A stretch of DNA of 64,000 nucleotides, from the NCBI RefSeq assembly GCF_008831285.2, contig NC_045139.1, positions 2,550,704-2,614,703 of the forward strand, given 5' to 3'. The notes under the pieces are model-generated. The model searched no databases, had not been told where the DNA came from, and saw only the letters and a list, made by a program, of their open reading frames with translations. How positions within the stretch are numbered: position 1 is the stretch's first letter; each line of letters begins with the position of its first letter. A program made the position numbers and the translations under genes. The stretch is from Nymphaea colorata. Its lineage: Eukaryota; Streptophyta; Magnoliopsida; Nymphaeales; Nymphaeaceae. Positions 45,305 to 57,599 of this stretch are shown in pieces.

Positions 45305-48300
45305 CCCCCTCAAGTTGGTGTGTGCAAATCTGAAACACCCAACTTGATTCTTAAAGTTTGAAAACTGTCTTTCCCCAATGGTTTAGTGAAAATATCAGCT
45401 AGTTGTAAACATGATGATACATCATGAGCCTGAATTATTCCTTGCTGAATTTTTTCTCTTATAAAGTAACAATCTAGCTCTATGTGTTTCGTTCTCTCAT
45501 GAAAAACTGGATTTGCTGAAATATGCAGAGCAACTTGATTGTCGCAATATAAATTGACTGTGACTCCATCCTAAGTCATTCAATAAAGCTTTTAACCAAA
45601 CAACTTCACAAGTTGTCAAAGCCATTGCCCGGTATTCTGCTTCAGCAGACGATCTGGCAATAGTAGACTGCTTCTTTGATTTCCAAGAAATAGGACTATT
45701 CCCCAAGAACACAATATATCCACTAACTGATTTACGAGTGGTAGGACAACTAGCCCAATCTGAGTCACAATAGGCCCTCAATTGTTTTGCACTTGATGAG
45801 GATAAAAATATTTCTTTTGCTGGTGAAGCCTTCAAATACTTCAATACTCTAAGTGCTGCTTCATAGTGTGTAGTTCGTGGCGATTGCATGAATTGATTGA
45901 GAACTTGGACTGAATACATTATATCTGGACGAGTAATGGTTAAATAGATCAAACGTCCAACTAACCTCCTGTATTTAGCTGGATCTTTCAATGAAATACC
46001 ATCATTGGGAGTTAAACGCAATTTTTGCTCCATTGAAAAGTCTATAGGCTTGGCTCCTATCAAACCTGCATCATTCAAAATATCCACGATATATTTTCTT
46101 TGACTTAGAAATATTCCCGATGGCGCTCTTGCAACTTCTATGCCAAGAAAATACTTAAGTATTCCCAAGTCCTTAATGTGAAATTTCGAATGTAAATATT
46201 GCTTAACTGAAGCAATTCCTGGTTCATCATTTCCTGCAATGATAAGATCATCAACATAGACAAGAATAACAATAAATTGTTTTTCATGTTTCCGAGTAAA
46301 GAGAGTATTGTCAGCTGATGATTGAATGAAACCAGCGCCTTTGAGTGCAGATAATAGCTTGTGAAACCAGTTACGTGGCGCTTGCTTGAGTCTGTACAGA
46401 GACTTATGAAGGCGACATACTTTATTACTAGAATACTCCCCCTCACACAGAAGGCCTGGAGGAATGGTCATGTATATTTCCTCATGTAATTCTCCATGTA
46501 TAAATGCATTACTCACATCCATTTGATATAAATGCCATCTTTGAATAGAAGCAAGAGCAAGAAGTGTGCGCATGGTTGTTAACTTTGCAACCGGAGCAAA
46601 TGTCTCATGATAATCAAGGCCCTCTAGTTGAGTGTATCATTTAACAACAAGTCTGGCTTTGTAGCGTTCAATACTTCCATCTGAACGCCATTTTATCTTA
46701 TAAACCCAACGACAACCAATGAGATTTTTGTGTGGAGGCAAAGTAGTAATAGACCATGTACTGTTTTGTTCAAGAGCCTGAATCTCATCAGCCATAGCAC
46801 TTCGCCAATGTTGATACTTAACCGCTTCCGCATACGAGCTAGGTTCAACATTACTCATGATAGAGGTTAAAAATGCATAATGAGATTTAGAGAATTTGTG
46901 AATAGGTAAATAATTGTGTATGGGATAACGTGTACCTGAGGATTGCTTTGTTGAAGTAAATTCCTTAGGCGGTGAACTTATAACCATCACATTGGAACAC
47001 ACATAGTCTTGAAGATAGGATGGTGAATGACGAGGACGACTAGATTTCCGTAGAGCAAGTGAATCTGGAGGAGGTGGATCATCTAACATAGGTCGATGAT
47101 CTGAAACTGATAGATTTTGGTCATTGTTGATGGAATCGGGAGGTTGAGTAGGTGATAACGGGGAGGAATTTGTTGGAACACCATTCTCACACGATGACAT
47201 ATATTCCTCTCCAAGGTAATCTGGTTGAGGATGAGGTAAAACAACATTGTTCAAATCGTTTGTATGGCATTGTTCGGTTAGAAATGGAAATTTATCCTCA
47301 AAAAAAGATATATCTCTGCTTGTAAAAATTTGTTTGGTATCCAAATCATATACCCGATACCCTTTCTAATTATGAGGATATCCGACAAAAACACATTTTT
47401 GTGCACCTGATGAAAACTTATGCATGGGGTTTAAATTTTTGGCATAACACAAGCATCCAAAAACACGCAAATCTTCATAATTGGGTTTTTTATGAAAGAG
47501 AAGTTCAAACGGAGATTTGTTAATTAAAAGAGTTGACGGCATTCTATTAATTAAAAAGGTTGCTATCAAAATACATTCACCCCAAAAAGTTACTGGGAGA
47601 TTTGCTTGAAACCTAAGTGCTCGCGCCACCTCTAGTAGATGGCGATGCTTCCTCTCAACATGTCCATTTTGTTGAGGAGTTCCAACACATGAGGTTTGAT
47701 GTTCTATGCCATGCTCATGAAAATATGCTTGCATATTATGAGCTGTAAATTCAGCACCATTATCACTCCGAACACATTTCACATGAGTATTGAATTGAGT
47801 AAACACCATGGCACAAAAACGAGTTAAACAAGAAAATGTTTCAGATTTGAACCTCATCAAGAAAACCCAAGTAGATTGTGTAAAATCATCTACGATAGTA
47901 AGGAAGTAACGTGCACCCGTGTGAGACGACATAGCATATCCTCCCCAAATATCACAATGAATCAAGCCGAACGGATCACTTGCTCTACTAGTACTAGTTG
48001 GAAAAGGTAAACGAGTGAATTTACCTTTAAGACATGCATCACAAGGAGAATCATGCTTGGAAATAGAAATGTTTTCATTCAATGAAAAAGACTTATCAAA
48101 TGAAGGATGTCCAAGTCTCATATGCCATATATGAGCTGTCTTATTACTAGGAGAAGCAAACAAAGCATGAGAAGTAGTTGGAAGAAGAAGATGGTAAAGT
48201 CCACCGCTCAAGTTACCCACTCCAATCAACTTCCTCGACAAAGGGTCCTGAAAAGCACAACAGGTTGGAAGAAAAACAGCAATACAATTAGTAGACTTGG

Positions 48301-49603
48301 TGAACTTTGGAACTGATAATAAATTGTATTTAAAATCAGGAATATATAGGACATCAGTAAGCTGAATATTGGCTGAAAGGTAAATTGTTCCAGTAATAGA
48401 GACTAGTGTTTGATGTCCATTGGGTAGGTTAATCACACGCTGTTTTGGTAGAATTTTGATATTAGAAAGCAAATGTAAATGATGGGTCATATGGTCTGAG
48501 GCTCCGGTGTCAATAATCCAAGGAAAATGAGTTGAGAATGATTGTTTACCTGCTATATTAGCGGCAGTCGGTGAAGTATCAACATTTAACCAAGATGCCA
48601 ATTGACTGACCTGTTCTTCGGTAAGTTGTGACAAAATAACATTGACTTTTACATTGTTTGCCGATGTTCCTCCCTGTTGCACCTTTTCAATTTTAGATGA
48701 ATCACCAGTTGAACCTGTAGCCTTAGGATGATTTGGAGGATAACCATGAAGCACATAACATCGAGATTTTATATGTCCAAGCATTCCACAATGATCATAT
48801 TTTGGTCGAGGACGATTGCGAGTAGCATTAGGCATTCTCGCCTGATTCCGTTTGGTATATGATGTAGCAGAAGACCTAGTTGCAAGAGCTATGTTATTGG
48901 ATCCAGACATTTTTGGTGTGAGAAGACGTTGAGTCTCTTCTTGAAGCAACATAGCATATACCCTATTAATGTTGGGTAGAGGATCGATAGCAAGAATCTG
49001 GCTTCGAAGATTGCTAAAACTTTCATTCAATCCCATCAGGAACTGATAAACTTTTTCATGATCTTGACATGAATGAAACTCTTTAAACGCACCACAAGTA
49101 CATGTAGACACAGTTGAATAAGATCCAAGTTCATCCCAAAAAGTTTTAAATGTAGTGAAGTAAACAACTAATGAATTGTGTTATTGGCGTAAATCAGATA
49201 TCATCTTCTTCAATTGATAAATACGAGCAGCGTTACCTTGAGAGAAACGTTCTTGAAGATCAATCCAAACCTCGTGAGCTTCACTTGCATAGATGACGCT
49301 ATTTGCTATCTCTTTGGATAATGAGTTAAGAATCCATAATAAAACCAAGTCATTACAGCGAACCCATGGCATGTAGTCCAAGCTAGTGGTTGCGGGTTTT
49401 GAAATAGAACCATCAACAAATCCGAACTTGTTCTTGGCACTCAGGGCCATTTCCATTGCCCGTCGCCATGTAGAATAGTTGTCTCCAACAAGGGGATTGG
49501 TCACTAAGATAGCACCAGGATTATCAGAATGGTGCATGACGAAAGGTGACTCATTCTGATCACTAGAAATATCAGTCCGATCAACAAGAGGAGTTGTCGC
49601 CAT
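45305..49603 (-). pseudogene. Degraded copia gag-pol
   Basis: Minus strand, ATG at 49603 (MATTPLVDRTD). Gag region: NYSTWRRAMEMALSAKNK; zinc-knuckle relic YDHCGMLGHIKSRC, whose first Cys is Tyr. Protease WIIDTGASDHMT. Integrase HMRLGHPSFDK, HCDIWGG, VDDFTQSTW, RSDNGAEF, QQNGHVERKHRH. RT FIHGELHEEIYMTIPPG and YVDDLIIAGND. RNase H DSDWASCPTTRKSVSGY and SSAEAEYRAMA. Three in-frame stops interrupt it, all different: TAA at about 49.18 kb (gag), TAG at about 47.36 kb (integrase-RT spacer) and TGA at about 46.63 kb (start of RT). A one-base frameshift near 45.56 kb breaks the end of RNase H. It cannot encode an active polyprotein. Confidence 0.93.
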
Positions 49604-50679
49604 AGTCAAAGAATATTGAATGCGCAAGAAAAATTAATACGAGCTCTAGATCCAACCTGAATCCTTCTTGCAATGATAAAAAATGCACACTTACAAGTGA
49701 GAACCTTCAATCCGGATCTTTCTTCCGTGACCTCCGATTTAAGGACGGTCTCCCTCCCGACCAGCACGAGAGCGGCAAAGGCACCGAGCTATTGAGCGCT
49801 CGAGCGAGCGATGCAGGAGCACTAGAACAGATTTGGACGCTCGGGCGAACAGAACCTTGAGCGGGCGGTGCAAGAGCGGACGATGTACACAACGCTCGAG
49901 AAAGCAGGCGTTCGAGCGGGTGCTCCAGCAGGATGCTCTGGCGAAGTGCGACGCCAAGTCCAGACACAAAGGAGAAGAAATCACTCGGGCAGGATGAGAG
50001 GGAATCACCGTCGGAGGGTCACAGTAGAGAAGGAATCCTATTTCTCTCTGCACACTCTCTTAGCCTCATTCAGAGAGAAAGGAAGCCCTAGTACCCAGCA
50101 GATCGCTCGCTCGGGCGGTGCAGGAGCAGGCGATGTAGGAGCAGGTGGTCGAGCGGACGGAGAAGATCGCTCGCTCGGGCGGAGCGAACAGAGGAGCCGT
50201 TCTTTCAGGAAGAAGGGCGATTGAATATTGAATATGCGGTCTTCTTTTTGTAGTACTGTGGCCGAGCTGAAGTACCGGGTGGATTTGCACGTATTTCTGA
50301 AGCAAAAGGGAGCAAACAGCTCGAGCTCGGGCGGACAGCAGCAGCGGAAATGATTTGGGGATGGTTGGGGATAGCAGTATCCTCACGGAATGACCCAAAC
50401 GATTTGAGCGCAGAGCCTTCGAGCGAGCGGATGAGAAAGACGCTCGGGCAGGAAGGACGCTCGAGCAGGGCGCTCAAGTGGATGATGCAGGGGCGGGCTG
50501 AGCAGAACAGAGGAGTGACTCTAAAAAACGGGCAAGGGCTCAAGCGGGCAGAACTCGAGCGGGGGGGTTGGGACGTTTTTCCCTTTCCCTTTTCAACCCA
50601 AGAAATCCCTTTTCAACCCAAGAAAGAAGGAAGACACTTGAGCGAAGAGCAGCTCTCTTGCGCTTCGCTCAGAGCGTCT
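49604..50679 (-). other. Copia untranslated leader, unusually GC-rich
   Basis: About 1 kb between the primer-binding site and gag, with dense CpG and many short repeats of GCTCGAGCGG/GCTCGGGCGG type. Open frames on both strands here are products of composition. No recognised domain. Confidence 0.7.
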
Positions 50680-50694
50680 CCTGCTCTGATACCA

Positions 50695-50930
50695 TGTGAA
50701 GAAGAACGTGATGAAACGAGAGAAGAAGAAAAAAAGATGAGAGTGAGCCAACTTGATGTATCATTTCACATATGGTTAGGTATTTATACAACTTTACAAG
50801 CATATACAGATCCCACAAATTTTGGGATTGAGAGATCACAATCTTAAGAAAGAATATAATTTCTTTCCTGATTTCTGATTTTCCTCTTTGATGTATAGGA
50901 AAGACAGTAAACTGATTTTCCTCTCCAATA
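50695..50930 (-). repeat. 5' LTR of the copia element (236 bp)
   Basis: Pairs with 45040-45302. Abuts the primer-binding site at 50694 and the AAATT duplication at 50931. Confidence 0.93.
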
Positions 50931-51120
50931 AAATTGAGGTCAGTCCAAATAAAATTTAAATAAAGCAGGATGTGATTCCAATTTAATAAGTGGGAGTGAG
51001 TGGTAGAAAAAAAAATCAATGGAAGACAGTGAGATTAAATTATCGAAGTCTCTGGGTGGTTTCCTCTGCACAGTATTTTTGAAGTGCCAATTCAAGAATT
51101 CTGAATAACATTTTAGTGAA

Positions 51121-51565
51121 AGATGCTCAATCCGAAAGAGAATCAGCGTTCTCATGGGGAGCAAGGAGGCGAAAGTGTCTTCCTCGCAAGACTCCTGCGC
51201 TGACTCCTCGCAAGACCACCTTCACACTTTTTGTGCATCGATCTTTGGCATTTGTGGAATCTATTCAGGACTTATGAAAAGATCAGGTCTGGACGATACC
51301 CCGAGAGGTCTGATTAAGAGGATGATGAAGCTGCCCTTCTTCATCATCCGCGCCCCCAGTGAGGGAAGATGGATTCCAGTATCAAGTATTTCTGAGCTTT
51401 AGAGGAGCAGACACTCCTAAGGGCTTCACCGGCCACCTTTATCAAGCATTGAAAGGCAAGGGCATCGACACTTCCATTGACAACTAGAAGTTGGTGAAGG
51501 GGAAGAAGCTGGAGGAGCTATTCAGATACATAGAAAAATCCAGTCTCTCTGCCCATATTCTCTAA
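51121..51565 (+). pseudogene. TIR exon relic with its promoter box
   Basis: The promoter-like box GAAAGAGAATCAGCG lies at 51134-51148. The leader 'tgcatcgatctttggcat' (near 51.23 kb) matches the TNL-B start region, but the ATG-Gly-Gly start is gone. From about 51.36 kb: VREDGFQYQVFLSFRGADTP and KGFTGHLYQALKGKGIDTSI, then a stop, then KKLEELFRYIEKSS, where homology ends. The conserved Asp of YDVF is Gln. Only the first half of the TIR is present and the WCLKE segment is lost. Confidence 0.88.
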
Positions 51566-53210
51566 ACTTTATTTGACACTCTTTCCGCGCCTAACTTTTT
51601 CCCAAAATCGGATTTCTGTCGTAGTTATGAATTTTTTACCAACTCCGACTTCCATTAATTAGGTAATCAAGTTTAATTGTTTTTACCAATTGTAACAAAT
51701 TTTGAATCACATGGAAAATAATATCTAAACTTAGTATCTAATTAGCTTGGGATCATATTATAAAATTGATAATTGAGTTGTTTGAGTCAGTTCAGTAAAA
51801 GCGACGCACTTGTTTGATAAGCATAATATTATTTTCGGCATTAGTTATTAGTTTGATCAAAATGGCTGATAGCAAGGTCAACTAATTAACTTTGGGAAAA
51901 GCCCCATCCATCTATTCAATAAAAAAATAGTGCAACGAATAAAATAATGAAAGAATATCAGCCAAATAAAAACATTGCAATCTAAGGCTACAGTATAATC
52001 ACAGTATGATTAGCAATCAAGATAAGAACATCACAACAAAGCGAAACACCTCCCATGATGTTCCCATGATGTTGACCAAAGGAGACCCACTGCTAGATTG
52101 AAGGCCGAAACTTTCATCCAACTCTTTATCTCCTTAAGTTAATTAAGGGTATGTTTTTGGTGCTTCAAGGTATCCACCCCTTTTTGTGCTTTAACTTACA
52201 TGTTGGTTAAAATAATTGGTTTGGTCTGGTTAAGTATTTATGAACTTTCCTTTCTCTCTCTCTCTCCATATATAAATAAATAAATATATATATATACCCT
52301 TTCAATACAGGATTAATATTGAAGATATCACAACTTATTAATTTTGCCTTCCTAAAACTTCTTGCAAGGGAAAGTAAGATTCTAATGGAGAAATATCTTT
52401 TTCCAAGCCCGCTTGGCTTTTAAATTAGAAAACGCAGACTGACTTTTACAGTTTTCTGAACAAGGGTCACGTTTGTCGTAAAAACTGTTAAGAAAAGCTA
52501 CGAAATAGACTTCCATTAATAGGAGAAACCACAAAAACGGTACTTTAGATGTTAAAAATACAATTTAGGGATAAAATAAAATACTAAAAAACTGCAGATA
52601 ACTTTTCTTTATGTCAAGCTGGCGGTTATTATTAAAAGGAATCATAAGAAGCCATATGCCTTTCACAACTATATATAACCCTTAACTTTCCAATTCATAG
52701 ACTCCATCAGTGTTATAGTTGTCAAACCTAATTTTAGAGGATTCATCAGAGAGGATGGCCAGCTGCACCCCTCTGTGCAGCCTAGGTCATTAACAGAGTC
52801 AGAAATTTTGGCCTCTTATTTTAAGGGGCACTTATATATATAAACAATTAAATATATGAAATTATTAATATAAAAATAAAAATAAAGTAAAGTTTGTGAA
52901 ACTGATGTGGGCAACTGCCCACACTAACCACAATGTGAGTGCCCCACTGGCCTAACTAGAGGAACCAAATCGAAGATACACTCCACTTGGTTGAGATAGA
53001 AAATGCATTTCCCACAAGTTGCGCGTTACTTCACACAAGTTGTGCGTTACTTCACACAAGTTGAACCGGACAGCACAAACGCATGTGAACATGATTATTA
53101 TGTGAGCATAAAACATGGCTATGATGAGTCGTTAGTTACACCTTACTTTTATATATAGTTCCGCAGTCCTCTGCGTCCTCCACCTCCTGGTTCCTTCGAC
53201 TGCGCCAAGT
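51566..53210. other. AT-rich intergenic DNA
   Basis: Simple (CT)n and TA runs at about 52.25-52.30 kb. A short direct triplication 'gcgttacttcacacaagttg' lies at 53.02-53.06 kb. No gene seen. Confidence 0.5.
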
Positions 53211-53217
53211 TCTGAAC

Positions 53218-54756
53218 ATGACGAAGCCCCCTCCTCCTCTACTCCTTCCTCCTCTTCCTCGTCCTCCTCCCTCTTTCGGTCCTTGCGGAGCCGGCGGAGA
53301 TTCATGCTCCTCCGACGATAACTGACGTGACAAACACCTAACCCTGATGCTCAAGATCACGGCGCTCGTCTCCATCCTCGTCTGCAGCTCCATAGGCGTG
53401 CTGCTCCCGCTCGCCGGCAAGTTTGTCCCTGCCTTACTCCCCGAGAGGGACGCCTTCTTCGCCGTGAAGTCGTTCGCGGCGGGCGTGATACTCGCCACCG
53501 GCTTCATCCACGTGCTTGAGGATGCCTTTGAGAGCCTCAGCTCGTCCTGTCTGAGCGAGCAACCGTGGCAGGAGTTCCCCTTTGCGGGCTTATCGCCATG
53601 GTGTCCGCAATGGAGACGCTCATGACCGACGCCTTTGCCACGGGGTATTATAACAGCTTGGAGCGCAGCAGGGCGGCGCCGGTGGAGGAGGGCGACGAGG
53701 AGTCCCGCAGCTCCGGTGCGCTCAGTAAGCACGCCACGCGGATTGCTCGGCCGGCGTCCCAGTTCTTGCCAAGTCCGACGACCTCATCCGCCATCGAGTC
53801 ATCTCCCAGGTGCCAACACCTTGTCCCCTGGCGGCTCTTCTTGTTAAGTTTGGGATTTAAGGTTTTTAGCGTGTGCGCTGGAGTTTAACCATTAAGATGA
53901 AGGCTAGAGAAAGCAAATCTGCATTTTCTAACGAACGATGCATTAAACAAAACGCTGAACATTAATGGTGCATTAATTGACGTCAGCACCAGAAAATTCT
54001 TTTCCAATGGTCGGTCCCAATCATTCCTGTTGATCGCTCCGCGTGGGATTACACATGGATCGCTAGTTTTTTTAACATTGCAGTTTCAAAAGAAAACCTG
54101 GATAACTTTTTGTGGAAAACTAGCTTTCTATGCTGATTTTTTGATACTATTATGATTGGAAGGTGTTTTATAGGAGGCACTTGGGGTAATTCGGAGTCTG
54201 AATTGAACCGTGTTGGGTGCAGGTGTTGGAGTTGGGGGTTGTGGTTCACTCTGTCATCATCGGCATATCCTTCGGTGCATCAGAGAGCACATGTACCATC
54301 AAGCCTCTGGTCGCTGCCCTCAGCTTCAATTTTGAAGGCATGGGTCTTTGAAGGCACGGGTCTCGGAGGCTGCATCGTCCAGGTATCCCATTCATAGACC
54401 TTTCACTTGTATATTCCTTTTGTGTTTTTCATGATAGATATATGTTTTTCTTGTTGGCAGACCAAGTTTAAGAGCAAAGCCACAGCCATAATGACTGTTC
54501 TTCTCACTCACAACTCCAGTGGGGATAGAAATTGGGAATGGGATATCATCCACCTACAATGAGAACAGCTCAACAGCTTTGATAGTGGAGGGAGGGTTCG
54601 ACTCTCTGAAGGCATCTCATATACAAAGCCCTTGTTGACCTTCTTGCTGCTGATTTCATGGCCCCCAACAGTGGGAAGCTTCAAATTTTGGCTAATGTCT
54701 CACTCCTTCTTGGAGCAGGACTCATGTCCCTCTTAGCACTTTCTGCATTAGCATGA
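53218..54756 (+). pseudogene. ZIP-family metal transporter pseudogene
   Basis: Three exon-like parts: 53218-53809, 54223-54382 and 54461-54756, with GT-AG-compatible ends. Encodes [129 protein letters not shown]-like and [15 protein letters not shown]. This matches plant ZRT/IRT-like Zn/Fe transporters (membrane helices I-VIII). Damage: TGA where a Cys is expected near 53.33 kb; a frameshift at about 53.59 kb; a 16-bp tandem duplication near 54.34 kb; further frameshifts in the last exon. The usual His-rich loop is not evident. It cannot make a full transporter. Confidence 0.9.
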
Positions 54757-55113
54757 AGCGAAGGATCCCTCAAATAAAATCCCCTTAATATATTGGTTCC
54801 TTCCTACATTTTTGTATTCAAAGTAGTCCTTCCAACCTCTTTCTAACATATCTCAAGCCCACTTTGCTAAGAGGGACATGAGTCCTGCTCCAAGAAGGAG
54901 TGAGACATTAGCCAAAATTTGAAGTTTCCCACTGTTCTGCATTCTGGGGCCCATGAAATCAGCAGCAGCAAGAAGGTCAACAAGGGCTTTGTATATGAGG
55001 ATGCCTGAAGAGAGTTGAACACTTCCTCCACTATCAAAGCTGTTGAGTTGTTCTCATTGTAGGTGGATGATATCTCAGTCCCAATTGCTATCCCCACTGG
55101 AATTGTGAGTGAG
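54505..55113. repeat. Inverted repeat of about 240 bp arms
   Basis: Arms at about 54505-54739 and 54866-55113 are reverse complements with scattered differences, separated by about 126 bp. Both derive from the last ZIP exon. An RNA crossing both would fold into a long hairpin. Confidence 0.88.
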
Positions 55114-55184
55114 AAAATGGTGTAACGGAAGTATTGACAGCAGAAGTGTTTATCATAGGATTCTGCCAAAGATCCACAAAGCAA
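54866..55184 (-). pseudogene. Inverted copy of the last ZIP exon
   Basis: The minus strand reads [36 protein letters not shown] and then (shifted) fragments matching 54.50-54.74 kb of the plus-strand ZIP pseudogene. The copy is closer to an intact ZIP (TPVGIAIG) in part than the plus-strand copy. It has no upstream ZIP exons; a TNL-type leader precedes it instead. Confidence 0.85.
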
Positions 55185-55235
55185 AAGTGTGAAAATGGTG
55201 TAACCGAAGTATTAACAGAGCCCTCTTCCAGATCT

Positions 55236-55500
55236 GCATGGTATAATTAACACAATGTTTTTGATCCGTACAATCGTTAGCTAGGTGAAGACAAAGAAGG
55301 GAGAATGAGATAAATTTGTCTGAATTTGTGTTGGTGTAGAAGGATGGGAGAATTGCAGTGGTGCTATACCTAAGAACTTCAAGTCTATATATGTATATAT
55401 GCAGGAAACCAATTAGCTTCTTCCTGTTGAAGGTGAATGAGTCTTCAGATTACTTTCTTGGAAGGAGGCGCGACCTTCCTCAAGACACTACTCTTTTTCT
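55236..55500 (-). promoter_or_regulatory. TNL-type promoter and leader next to the inverted ZIP exon
   Basis: The minus strand at 55.40-55.29 kb matches the TNL-B leader (20.345-20.41 kb), including 'gaagacaaagaagggagaa' in complement and the 'ttggtgtaga' word. A TATATAG-like box lies at about 55.39 kb and the 'ggaaggaggcgcgacc' box near 55.46 kb. Orientation would drive transcription into the inverted ZIP exon. Confidence 0.65.
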
Positions 55501-55554
55501 AATTGGTTTTTGTAAATAACTTGTAAAAGACTACAATACCCTTCTTTCTTGAGG

Positions 55555-57560
55555 ACCAGTTTGATGGCATGGAAGAATTTAACATGGTAAATTTACCATG
55601 GTAAATTTTTTTGAAAAAATTTATAGGATGAAATTTCTCTCTCTTCTAATCTGAAGCTCTGTTTGATGTAAAGAAAAAATTTAATATGATAAATTTAACC
55701 CTATTTGATGCACATGATAGTTTTTTACAGGGTAAAATTAACCATGTTTGATGCAAATGAGCACCCATCAAAACATATCATGTGTTTTTCATAACTTATT
55801 TTATCTAAACTTCTATATCCTATGATACATATAATGAAGACCTTGATGAGGAAGACAATAGCATGCCATATTGTGTTTGATTTATGTAAAGAAAAGTTCA
55901 TTAATCAATTCAGTGTAACTGCAATGTTAAATTATGCACAAGCATCGATGATCAAAAGGAAGATGAAGAGTTGCTGATATAGCTTGAACTTTCAAGGGTG
56001 CCTCACCTGCAAAACGTTTCATTTTAAGCACATTTGTTTCATTTTAAGCACATTTGTTTGGACTTTTCTTAGCTTTCCACATCTAACAGGAACAAACTTC
56101 AAAATTTATGAACTACATTACATAAATTTCAGGATCTCTTCCTCAGTCAAATTCTTTATAATAGATAGACATATTAATTTTATCATCAAAATTTTCAACC
56201 AAAATTACAGAAAGAGTTTTAAATGCTGGGACCAAATCAACGAAATCCTAACATTTGATATGTAAAATTACCTGCTGCAAGAAGATAAATGAAACAAAGC
56301 ATAGCAAAACACATGCATATGAGTACCTATTAAGTGCATCAAGAGCCATTAAGCTCAGTGAGAGAGAGACAAAAAGAGGTGGGAAGTAAACTTGATGAAA
56401 AGCAGATGCACATTATTGAGTTTAATGTCAATGTTGCAAATTGAACATGCTCACAGTAAGACAATCTTCAATGGGAAACATATAAATTGCCGTCAATAGT
56501 TGGTTACCAGAAAGGTTGGACATGGATTTCCTTGACAACCATAAAGGTCTAGACATGGATTTCGGTGTAAATGTAAAATTAGACAACAAGGACCCTGAGC
56601 CAACTATTTACAGTATTCCCTTTTAATGCCATTTTTTCCTCCACGCACAAAAAATGAACATTGTGAATCCAACGTCAACTTCATCAGATACAACCGCATT
56701 CAATAGCAGTAATCTATGAAAATAATAGCCTATGACCAATTTTACCACCACAGCATGTTTCCACAAGTTCGAAAAGGAAAACAGAGAGCAAGACTGAATA
56801 CCAGGGACACCAGATTACGAAGGAGAAGATTTTAAAGACAAACAGACAGCAAGGCTGAATATTTATAAACTAAAAGATGAAAATTTACCGCCACAATGAA
56901 GCAACATAAGCAAGCAAACAAAGGCTAAAAACTCGAAGCTCACATGCGTATGAAAAATACCAAAGAGGAAAGATGCAGCGACAGAGGAGGAAACACAGCA
57001 AGAGAAGAGGAGACCTATGATGTCTGACCTGTGGAAACATGCGAGGGAGGAGGAGACGCAGCGACAGTTCGAGCCCTTTGCAGTAACAGATGTGAGGAAG
57101 AAGACCGCGGCAGAGGAGGAGACATGGCAACAACAGAAAGAGACGCAAACCTGTGCAACGAGAGAGGAGGAGAAGTCCGTCGACTGCGAGGGAGGAGGAG
57201 AAGCAGACCTGTGGAGTGCAGCAAGTTAGGAGCCCTTCATTCTGGTGCGAGAGAGAAGGAGATGCAGGGAGAAGAGCCCTTCTGTCGACTGCGAGTGCGA
57301 GGGTGTAGCGAGAGAGAAGAGGGGAAAAGAGGGGAGACATTGAGAGCCCTAACGGCTCTCAAAAATGTCTCCGCCAAAAAGTGGGTCTTGTGAGGACCGA
57401 CTTTTTCACAGGCAAAATTTCACCCGGTGACAAAGTAAATTTCAGGTGAAATTTCGCTGCGTTTGTTGCAAAGAAGGGTGAACGGGTGGAATTTCACCCT
57501 CTTGTACGATTTGATTTTCAACCGATGCACAGGATTTTTCTTGTGCATCAAACGGGCCCT
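55555..57560. mobile_element. Candidate DNA transposon or non-autonomous derivative
   Basis: The left end 'ccagtttgatggcatgg' and right end 'gtgcatcaaacgggccct' are imperfect inverted repeats (GTTTGATG/CATCAAAC), and subterminal 'gtttgatgcaaatg' repeats occur near 55.75 kb. The right 450 bp is repeated at 44.6-44.93 kb. The interior 56.9-57.35 kb is GA-rich; open frames there on both strands are compositional. No transposase is recognised. The ends are a proposal. Confidence 0.4.
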
Positions 57561-57599
57561 GAGAAAAGAAAAGCTCTTCCTCGTTGTAAGAAGAAGGAA

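Larger units (their letters stand above)
45035..50935 (-). mobile_element. Ty1/copia LTR retrotransposon with target-site duplication
   Basis: The element is 45040-50930 (5.9 kb), flanked by the 5-bp duplication AAATT at 45035-45039 and 50931-50935. LTRs are 45040-45302 and 50695-50930. The primer-binding site TGGTATCAGAGCAGG (complement of 50680-50694) is of the initiator-Met tRNA type and adjoins the 5' LTR. The polypurine tract GAGGGGGAG (complement of 45303-45311) adjoins the 3' LTR. Domain order gag, protease, integrase, RT, RNase H identifies copia. Coding is broken (see gag-pol entry), so it is non-autonomous. Confidence 0.97.

Noticed and set aside
49707-50543. Several overlapping open frames on both strands
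   Set aside because: They come from the GC-rich copia leader, where stops are rare by composition.
53136-53732. 198-codon minus-strand frame
   Set aside because: Antisense of the GC-rich ZIP pseudogene exon; no recognisable domain.
56885-57393. Cys/Leu-rich minus and Glu/Arg-rich plus frames
   Set aside because: Both are products of a GA-rich segment in a repeat also present at 44.6 kb.
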